Part shown: positions 16,051-21,525 of the stretch, in pieces
How the letters are laid out: the number at the start of each line of letters is the position of its first letter
Numbering within the stretch: the stretch's first letter is position 1
NCBI GenBank assembly: GCA_031284765.1
Contig: JAITXK010000053.1
Location: forward strand, 1-25,354
Direction: 5' to 3'
DNA: 25,354 bases
DNA from: Candidatus Symbiothrix sp.
Lineage (GTDB): Bacteria; Bacteroidota; Bacteroidia; Bacteroidales; Azobacteroidaceae
Notes under the pieces: generated by a model
The model's input: only the letters and a program-made list of their open reading frames with translations
What the model was told of the DNA's origin: nothing
The model's database searches: none
Program-made: the position numbers and the translations under genes

Positions 16051-17874
16051 CATCCGCACAGCCCCCTTGTCAGCCGAGCTAACCATCGAAGCATAGGCTT
16101 TCAAAGCCCTGGAAATCGTGCGTTGCCGGTGATGCGGTTGAAAAGCCTCCGCGCCACGCGACAGTTCTTCTGCTCTGCGCTTTTCCAATTCTTCATCCGA
16201 AATCAAGAGATTAATTGAACGTTCAGGGATATTTATTTCGATAGTATCATGATCCCGCACCAAGCCGATGTTGCCTCCCGCCGCCGCTTCGGGTGAAATG
16301 TGTCCGATGGACAATCCGGATGTGCCGCCGGAAAAACGGCCGTCCGTAATCAAGGCACAGGCTTTTCCAAGATGACGCGATTTGATATAAGAGGTCGGAT
16401 ACAACATTTCCTGCATTCCGGGACCACCTTTAGGCCCTTCGTGCGTGATGACGACCACATCGCCGGCCGTCACTTGTTCCGACAAGATGCCTTCACATGC
16501 CGATTCCTGCGAATCGAACACTTTGGCAGGGCCGGTAAATTTCAAAATACTCTCGTCCACTCCGGCGGTCTTCACCACGCAACCGTCAAGGGCAATATTG
16601 CCTTTCAGTACGGCCAGACCTCCGTCTTTGCTGTAAGCATGTTCGATATCGCGGATACAGCCGTTGGTGCGGTCGGTATCCAAAGTATCATAATAATGGT
16701 CTTGCGAACCCAAAACCAAATTGAAACGGTTGCATGGGGCGGATGTATAGTTTTCAATGGCTTTTGCCGTTACATTCGGCGAGGTAATTCCATTTTGTTC
16801 AATGGCTTCGGACAAACTCAATCCATCTACCCGTTTGACTTGGGTGTTTACCAAACCGGAGGTATTCAATTCGGACAGAATGCTGAGGATGCCACCGGCA
16901 CGATTCACATCCTGAATATAAAACTGATTGGTATTGGGCGCCACTTTGCACAGACAAGGCGTTTTGCGCGAAAGGCGGTCAATATCCTGCATTGTGAAAT
17001 CGACTTCGGCTTCGTGAGCAATGGCCAGAAGGTGCAAAACGGTGTTGGTAGAACCACCCATCGCAATATCCAGCGTCATTGCATTTAAAAAAGCATCGCG
17101 GGTGGCAATGCTTCGGGGGAGTACGCTTTCATCGCCTTCTTCGTAATATTTGAATGCGTTTTTCACAATCAGTTGTGCGGCATCGGCAAACAATTGTTTG
17201 CGATTTTTGTGCGTGGCGACAATCGTTCCGTTGCCCGGAAGAGCCAATCCGATGGCTTCATTCAGGCAGTTCATGGAATTGGCCGTGAACATGCCCGAAC
17301 ACGAACCGCAAGTGGGACAAGCGTTGAGTTCGATTTCCCGTACCTGTTCGTCCGACACCGATTCATCGGCGCTTTGCACCATGGCATCAATCAAATCCAA
17401 GCCGTGACCGTCCAAACGTCCGGCTTCCATGGGTCCGCCCGAAACAAAAACCGCAGGGATATTCAAACGCATCGAAGCCATTAGCATGCCCGGCGTGATT
17501 TTGTCGCAGTTGCTGATGCAAATCATGGCATCGGCTTTGTGCGCATTGATCATATATTCCACGCTGTCGGCAATCAAATCGCGCGAAGGAAGCGAGTACA
17601 ACATCCCGTCGTGTCCCATGGCAATACCATCATCAATGGCAATCGTATTGAATTCAGCGGCAAAACAGCCCTGTTTTTCAATTTCCGATTGGATGAATTG
17701 TCCGATTTCGTGCAAGTGTACATGTCCGGGAACAAATTGTGTGAACGAATTGACTATCGCGATGATGGGTTTTCCTATCTGCTCTTCTTTCATGCCGTTA
17801 GCTTTCCAAAGAGCACGCGCTCCGGCCATTTTTCGACCGTTTGTACTTGTATAGCTTCGTAACTGTAGTTTCAT
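16039..17874 (-). CDS. ilvD: Dihydroxy-acid dehydratase
   Basis: A 611-residue IlvD/Edd-family dehydratase (E. coli IlvD 616). It converts 2,3-dihydroxy-3-methyl acids to the 2-keto acids of valine and isoleucine. The iron-sulphur and metal ligands are visible: DDGIAMGHDGMLYSLPSR (about 81-98), CISNCDKITPGM with C123, and CPTCGSCSGMFTANSMNC with C186, C189 and C192. The C-terminal ALITDGRFSGGTSGLSIGHISPEAA block is standard. It is the first gene of the operon ilvD, GxxExxY, ilvB, ilvN. A -7 box lies 18 bases upstream of the ATG, and no attenuator or leader peptide fits in the short upstream gap. The final residues RMERG come from a dispersed repeat. Confidence 0.97.
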   Translation of the reverse strand: MKLQLRSYTSTNGRKMAGARALWKANGMKEEQIGKPIIAIVNSFTQFVPGHVHLHEIGQFIQSEIEKQGCFAAEFNTIAIDDGIAMGHDGMLYSLPSRDLIADSVEYMINAHKADAMICISNCDKITPGMLMASMRLNIPAVFVSGGPMEAGRLDGHGLDLIDAMVQSADESVSDEQVREIELNACPTCGSCSGMFTANSMNCLNEAIGLALPGNGTIVATHKNRKQLFADAAQLIVKNAFKYYEEGDESVLPRSIATRDAFLNAMTLDIAMGGSTNTVLHLLAIAHEAEVDFTMQDIDRLSRKTPCLCKVAPNTNQFYIQDVNRAGGILSILSELNTSGLVNTQVKRVDGLSLSEAIEQNGITSPNVTAKAIENYTSAPCNRFNLVLGSQDHYYDTLDTDRTNGCIRDIEHAYSKDGGLAVLKGNIALDGCVVKTAGVDESILKFTGPAKVFDSQESACEGILSEQVTAGDVVVITHEGPKGGPGMQEMLYPTSYIKSRHLGKACALITDGRFSGGTSGLSIGHISPEAAAGGNIGLVRDHDTIEINIPERSINLLISDEELEKRRAEELSRGAEAFQPHHRQRTISRALKAYASMVSSADKGAVRMERG

Positions 17875-17892
17875 TTTTTAATTTTTGACTTG

Positions 17893-17900
17893 CAAAGATA
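17893..17900 (-). promoter_or_regulatory. -7 box of the ilv operon promoter
   Basis: TATCTTTG on the minus strand matches TAnnTTTG, 18 bases before the ilvD ATG. TTTG upstream is 12 bases away rather than 19-21, so the -33 element is unclear. Confidence 0.5.
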
Positions 17901-17942
17901 ATTTTTTTCGTGCAAAAAACACCTTTTTTATACAAATATGTT

Positions 17943-17950
17943 TAATTTTG
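17943..17950 (+). promoter_or_regulatory. -7 box of the DUF4294 gene
   Basis: TAATTTTG followed by CAGCC and the ATG at 17956, only five bases later. No clear -33 TTTG is seen. It places transcription start at or next to the ATG. Confidence 0.45.
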
Positions 17951-17955
17951 CAGCC

Positions 17956-18555
17956 ATGAACTCAATATACAAAGGAATCTTTTTTATTTGCGGCTTGCTT
18001 TTTTGCACGAACATTCAGGCACAAAGTCCGGATTTTCAAGACAGCATTGCACCTTATTATATAGACAAAGGTGATACGGTTCGCACGTTAATTCTGAGAG
18101 ATATTTATATCTATCCGCCAAGCACCGCCAAGTCCAATAAATCGCAGGACGCTCAATATCAAAAATTGATACGTGATGTCAAGAAGACTTTACCGTATGC
18201 CAAGCTCATTTACAATACATTGATTGAAACCTACGAATACATGATGACTTTGCCGAACGAAAAAGCGCGGGAAGCCCATCTGAAGCAAATGGAAACCGAC
18301 CTTTGGGATGAATACAAGCCTGTTTTGAAAAAACTGACTTTGTCGCAGGGCAAATTGCTGATTAAATTAATTGACCGCGAATGCAATCAAAGTTCTTACA
18401 ATATTCTGAGAGCGTATTTAGGTTCGTTTCGTGCCGGATTTTGGAATCTGTTTGCGAGCATGTTCGGCGCCAGCCTGAAAATGGAATGGGACCCCGATGG
18501 CAAAGACGCTGCTACGGAACGGGTGATTCAAATGGTGGAAGCAGGTGTCCTTTAA
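17956..18555 (+). CDS. DUF4294 family exported protein
   Basis: A 199-residue protein of a Bacteroidetes family of unknown function. Residues 1-22 are a signal peptide (MNSIYKGIFFICGLLFCTNIQAQ, probable cut after IQA). The mature part begins SPDFQDSIAPYYIDKGDTVRTLILRDIYIYPP and continues as a largely helical protein: YQKLIRDVKKTLPYAKLIYNTL, LKQMETDLWDEYKPVLKKLTLSQGKLLIKLIDRECNQSSYNILRAYLGSFRAGFWNLFASMFGASLKMEWDP. The strongly conserved-looking arginine/glutamate pairs suggest a defined fold, but no catalytic motif is recognisable. I chose the ATG at 17956 because the in-frame ATG at 17938 lies upstream of the -7 box and would put six residues before the signal peptide. It is divergent from ilvD and its last three bases overlap the trmH-like gene end. 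Confidence 0.8.
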   Translation: MNSIYKGIFFICGLLFCTNIQAQSPDFQDSIAPYYIDKGDTVRTLILRDIYIYPPSTAKSNKSQDAQYQKLIRDVKKTLPYAKLIYNTLIETYEYMMTLPNEKAREAHLKQMETDLWDEYKPVLKKLTLSQGKLLIKLIDRECNQSSYNILRAYLGSFRAGFWNLFASMFGASLKMEWDPDGKDAATERVIQMVEAGVL

Positions 18556-19079
18556 TGGTTGATCTGTTTAAATAGCTCCCAGATCACAATTCCTGCCGTA
18601 ACCGACACATTAAGCGAATGTTTGGTGCCAAACTGTGGAATTTCGATGCACGAATCGCAATGATTCATGACTTCCTGCTCCACGCCATGTACCTCGTTAC
18701 CGAATACAATAGCCAATTTTTCCTTGGGAACGGTGAAGTTTTCCAACAGGATGCTGTTTTCGGCCTGTTCCACGGCGGCAATATGATACCCGTTTTGTTT
18801 GAGTTCGCGGACGGCGTCCAAAGTGTTAGCAAAATACTTCCATTCAACTGAATGTTCAGCCCCCAAAGCTGTTTTGTGAATTTCGGCATGAGGCGGAACA
18901 GCCGTAATCCCACAGAGATAAACCGCTTCGACCAAAAATGCATCGGATGTGCGAAAAACCGAACCTACGTTATGCAGGCTTCTTACATGATCTAAAACAA
19001 CAATTAAAGGAATTTTATCCGTATGTTTGAAATCTTCGGTACTGATGCGGTGGAGTTCGGTGATTTTTAGTTTTCGCAT
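18552..19079 (-). CDS. TrmH/SpoU-family RNA 2'-O-methyltransferase
   Basis: A 175-residue SPOUT methyltransferase with the three family motifs: HNVGSVFRTSDAF (residues 36-48, with the catalytic Arg), VFGNEVHGV (125-133), and IEIPQFGTKHSLNVSVTAGIVIWEL (145-169) forming the trefoil knot. It transfers a methyl group from S-adenosylmethionine to a ribose 2'-OH in tRNA or rRNA; the target nucleoside cannot be read from sequence. It lacks the N-terminal L30e-like extension of RlmB, so a small tRNA-type enzyme is more likely. A perfect promoter lies about 70 bases upstream. It is tail to tail with the DUF4294 gene. Confidence 0.88.
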   Translation of the reverse strand: MRKLKITELHRISTEDFKHTDKIPLIVVLDHVRSLHNVGSVFRTSDAFLVEAVYLCGITAVPPHAEIHKTALGAEHSVEWKYFANTLDAVRELKQNGYHIAAVEQAENSILLENFTVPKEKLAIVFGNEVHGVEQEVMNHCDSCIEIPQFGTKHSLNVSVTAGIVIWELFKQINH

Positions 19080-19151
19080 GTCCCTCCCCGTTCGGCGTTC
19101 AATATTTCATTATCGAAAGTAACAATCATATATCAACATTTATTTTCAGAG

Positions 19152-19183
19152 CAAAGATAGCATAATTTTTGAGTGTTAGCAAA
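19152..19183 (-). promoter_or_regulatory. Promoter of the trmH-like gene
   Basis: Minus strand TTTG (19180-19183), 20 bases, then TATCTTTG (19152-19159): full match to the Bacteroidetes consensus. The predicted leader is about 65 bases. Confidence 0.72.
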
Positions 19184-19261
19184 AATAGAACATTCAACAC
19201 ATTTATTCCTGCTAAAGCATAAAATATTGTCCTGTTTATTTTTTTATAAAAAAAATAGTTG

Positions 19262-19269
19262 TACTTTTG
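19262..19269 (+). promoter_or_regulatory. -7 box of the DNA methyltransferase promoter
   Basis: TACTTTTG, 32 bases before the ATG at 19302. The -33 position is T-rich but lacks an exact TTTG. Its place rules out the longer open frame starting at 19173. Confidence 0.5.
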
Positions 19270-19282
19270 TTGCACAAACATG

Positions 19283-19299
19283 CATAAGGTTACATAAGG
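19283..19299 (+). promoter_or_regulatory. Direct repeat CATAAGG x2, possible operator/RBS
   Basis: CATAAGG occurs at 19283-19289 and 19293-19299, ten bases (one helical turn) apart, ending two bases before the methyltransferase ATG. The second copy gives an AAGGA ribosome-binding-like string. A role as operator for the methyltransferase's own HTH domain is inference. Confidence 0.35.
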
Positions 19300-19301
19300 A
19301 T

Positions 19302-20378
19302 ATGGAAAATTTATATAATATAGGAGAAGCATCTGAAATTCTTGGAGTTAGCCAAGATACGCTTAGAAGATGGGATAATAATGGCAAATTTAGAAGCAAT
19401 AGACATCCTATTAATAATTATAGGGTCTATTCTGATAGTCAAATACGGAACCTCGTCCAAGAGATGCAATTGGAATGTTTTTATAAACCAATTGATGTTA
19501 TTCGCCAAGAAACAAATCCGTTTTTTCAAACCAAATTTGGCGAATTATACAACTGCGATTCTGTTAATTTCCTACATAGTTTAGCCTCAAACTCTGTGGA
19601 TTTAATATTTGCAGACCCTCCATACAATATAAAAAAGGCAGAATGGGATTATTTTAACTCTCAAAGGGAATACCTTGATTGGACTTTAGAATGGGTTAGA
19701 GAAGCCCAACGGGTATTAACAAAAACAGGCTCTCTTTATATATGCGGATTTTCTGAAATTCTTGCAGATATCAAATACGTAGCATCTCCTTTTTTTAAAG
19801 GATGTCGGTGGTTAGTCTGGTTTTATCGGAATAAAGCAAATCTTGGCAAAGATTGGGGACGTTCACATGAAAGCATTCTCCATTTCAGAAAAACAAATGA
19901 TTTCATTTTCAATATTGATGAGGTTCGTATTCCATATAATGAACATACAACGAAGTATCCCAAGCGAACACAAGCGGAAACGTCTCAATATTCCAATGGA
20001 CAGAATGGAAACTCTTACGAATGGGAGCCTAATCCGTTAGGGGCAAAGCCTAAAGATGTTTTAGAAATTCCGACAATTTCCAATGGGGCATGGGAAAGAT
20101 ACCCCCATGAAACACAAAAACCGGTTGAACTTTTGAGAAAAATCATACTCTCTTCATCGGTACAAGACAGTTGTATCCTTGACCCTTTTGGTGGTTCAGG
20201 AACTACTTATGCCGTAGCTGAAGCGTATCAGCGAAGATGGATTGGTATTGAAAAAGAACCTGACTATTGTAATATTATCAAAGAACGACTCACAGACAAA
20301 GCCCATATTGCCCGAATTTTTTCAGCCAAAGACGAGACTGACTCCCATAAAAGAAGAAAGAGCTTACGAAGCAAATAA
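19302..20378 (+). CDS. Type II DNA methyltransferase with N-terminal MerR-like HTH
   Basis: A 358-residue amino-type DNA methyltransferase. Residues 4-50 are a MerR/excisionase-like helix-turn-helix: YNIGEASEILGVSQDTLRRWDNNGKF and NNYRVYSDSQIRNL. The catalytic motif IV DPPYN (105-109) precedes the S-adenosylmethionine motif I DPFGGSGTT (294-302), the order of the beta class. HETQKPVELL (269-278) is also typical. DPPY suggests N6-adenine methylation, but N4-cytosine cannot be excluded, and the recognition site is unknown. I chose the ATG at 19302 because the -7 box is at 19262 and the HTH begins at once. The gene is AT-rich compared with its neighbours, consistent with transfer. It overlaps the probable endonuclease tail to tail by 15 bp. 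The HTH could let the enzyme repress its own gene. Confidence 0.88.
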   Translation: MENLYNIGEASEILGVSQDTLRRWDNNGKFRSNRHPINNYRVYSDSQIRNLVQEMQLECFYKPIDVIRQETNPFFQTKFGELYNCDSVNFLHSLASNSVDLIFADPPYNIKKAEWDYFNSQREYLDWTLEWVREAQRVLTKTGSLYICGFSEILADIKYVASPFFKGCRWLVWFYRNKANLGKDWGRSHESILHFRKTNDFIFNIDEVRIPYNEHTTKYPKRTQAETSQYSNGQNGNSYEWEPNPLGAKPKDVLEIPTISNGAWERYPHETQKPVELLRKIILSSSVQDSCILDPFGGSGTTYAVAEAYQRRWIGIEKEPDYCNIIKERLTDKAHIARIFSAKDETDSHKRRKSLRSK

Positions 20379-21254
20379 TTTGAATACATCACTTGTTATC
20401 AACTCTGAAAAGGGTTTCATATATCTGTTATAAGGTTCTTTTTGAGCTGTCGGTGGAGGATCGAGATAATATACTCCTTCTACTTCCGTCAAAAATTTGG
20501 TGTACACCATAAAAAGGCCAGACACCAAAGTAAAGCTGATGTCATTGTTCTTTTTTCGTTGTACATCGTTATTGAAAATACCAACAACTTTTTGTGGATG
20601 TTTTACAAATTTTTCCAGTAAGATTTTGTCTATAAACATTTTCCCCATTCTATCTTTAGATGTTGTTTTTACAGAAACGACAATTTCTTTTTCATTCAAT
20701 TGTTCTGGAGTAGAAGCCACTTTTTCAAAAGGGGATAGGACTAAATCATTTTCACATTTATAAATTTTTTCTCCTTCATCTGTATTGTAAGGTATTCGAA
20801 GAACAATTCTTTTGTTTGATATTCCAATATCGGTAAAGACTACTCTTATTAATTCTTCAAAACGATTTCCAACATGCTTTCTTGCGCTATTAGGGTCAAC
20901 CATTAAATCAAGCCCAGCACCAATAGACTGTTGTATGGTATATAAAAATGAATTTATATTATCCTTTTCATCCTTTTTAAACTCCAAATTTCGAGATTTA
21001 ATTTTGGAAAGTGTTTGTAAAAAAATCTGATAAGATTGCTCAAATATAGTTTCGTCTTGAATATACAGCACTTTATTTATTGGTCTAAGATACCTTTTAG
21101 AATTAGCAACGTCCGACACAAAAATAGTATAACCTTTTTTATCAACAGACCCACTAAGGACATTAGGTAAATATTCTCTTACTCGTTTCGAAATACTATA
21201 AAAATCTTCAATAGTATTTTTATTTTTCTGTAAATCCTTATCTAATGGAGTCAT
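20364..21254 (-). CDS. Probable type II restriction endonuclease
   Basis: A 296-residue protein I cannot assign to a named enzyme. The call rests on its position against a type II methyltransferase and on a PD-(D/E)xK-like core: RFEELIRVVF (E133/E134 on a helix), KCENDLVLSP (D170) and EIVVSVKTTSKDRMGKMFIDK (K196). The residue two before the catalytic Lys is Ser (S194), not Glu or Asp, so the missing acid may come from the E133/E134 helix. It should cut the site protected by the neighbouring methyltransferase. The gene is AT-rich like the methyltransferase. No promoter box is seen directly upstream, but tRNA-Lys ends 38 bases before its ATG on the same strand, so it may be expressed by read-through. 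Confidence 0.72.
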   Translation of the reverse strand: MTPLDKDLQKNKNTIEDFYSISKRVREYLPNVLSGSVDKKGYTIFVSDVANSKRYLRPINKVLYIQDETIFEQSYQIFLQTLSKIKSRNLEFKKDEKDNINSFLYTIQQSIGAGLDLMVDPNSARKHVGNRFEELIRVVFTDIGISNKRIVLRIPYNTDEGEKIYKCENDLVLSPFEKVASTPEQLNEKEIVVSVKTTSKDRMGKMFIDKILLEKFVKHPQKVVGIFNNDVQRKKNNDISFTLVSGLFMVYTKFLTEVEGVYYLDPPPTAQKEPYNRYMKPFSELITSDVFKLFAS

Positions 21255-21263
21255 GTCAGTATA

Positions 21264-21279
21264 ATGTTACGGCATGTTA
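21264..21279. promoter_or_regulatory. Direct repeat ATGTTA x2 upstream of the endonuclease
   Basis: ATGTTA occurs at 21264-21269 and 21274-21279, ten bases apart, inside an imperfect palindrome (21261-21280) between tRNA-Lys and the endonuclease start. The one-turn spacing matches that of the CATAAGG pair before the methyltransferase. An operator role is inference. Confidence 0.25.
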
Positions 21280-21292
21280 TGCTTTGAGTGGG

Positions 21293-21365
21293 TGTCCCCG
21301 CAGGGACTCGAACCCTGGACCCAATGATTAAGAGTCATTTGCTCTACCAACTGAGCTACGGAGAC
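21293..21365 (-). tRNA. tRNA-Lys (anticodon CTT)
   Basis: A 73-base cloverleaf on the minus strand. The acceptor GTCTCCG pairs with CGGGGAC (one G-T pair). The D stem is GCTC/GAGC, and the anticodon stem AATGA/TCATT carries loop CTCTTAA, giving anticodon CTT (codon AAG). The T arm is CAGGG-TTCGAGT-CCCTG, with discriminator A. The 3' CCA is not encoded (CCC follows the discriminator). Its 3' end faces the restriction-modification genes. Confidence 0.96.
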
Positions 21366-21393
21366 TTTATTGTATCATGTTTGAAATCGGCTG

Positions 21394-21425
21394 CGAAGGT
21401 ACGAATCTCTTTACAAAACTCCAAA
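21394..21425 (-). promoter_or_regulatory. Promoter of tRNA-Lys
   Basis: Minus strand TTTG (21422-21425), 20 bases, then TACCTTCG (21394-21401), a one-mismatch TAnnTTTG box followed by CAGCC. The mature tRNA begins at 21365, so a leader of about 20 bases is predicted. Confidence 0.65.
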
Positions 21426-21525
21426 TGAAGTTTGAAGAAAATTAGTTCGTGGCAATAATAATCTTGTATTTTCCCTCTCTCATTCTCAGGTAATATATAA
21501 CCTCTCCATAGCCGTTAACGGTTCT

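Noticed and set aside
19080..19110. Possible att copy of the tRNA-Lys 3' end at the far side of the restriction-modification genes
   Set aside because: Only a loose similarity (CCCTCCCCGTTCG) was found and no exact direct repeat; no integrase gene is present either.
19173..19301. Longer 401-codon version of the methyltransferase
   Set aside because: The extra 43 residues come from the trmH promoter region and lie upstream of the -7 box at 19262; the HTH domain starts naturally at 19302.
21512..21521. Palindrome CCGTTAACGG five bases after the REC/PPDK_N stop codon
   Set aside because: It has no loop and no T-run, so it does not fit an intrinsic terminator; a 10-bp palindrome alone is weak evidence for an operator.
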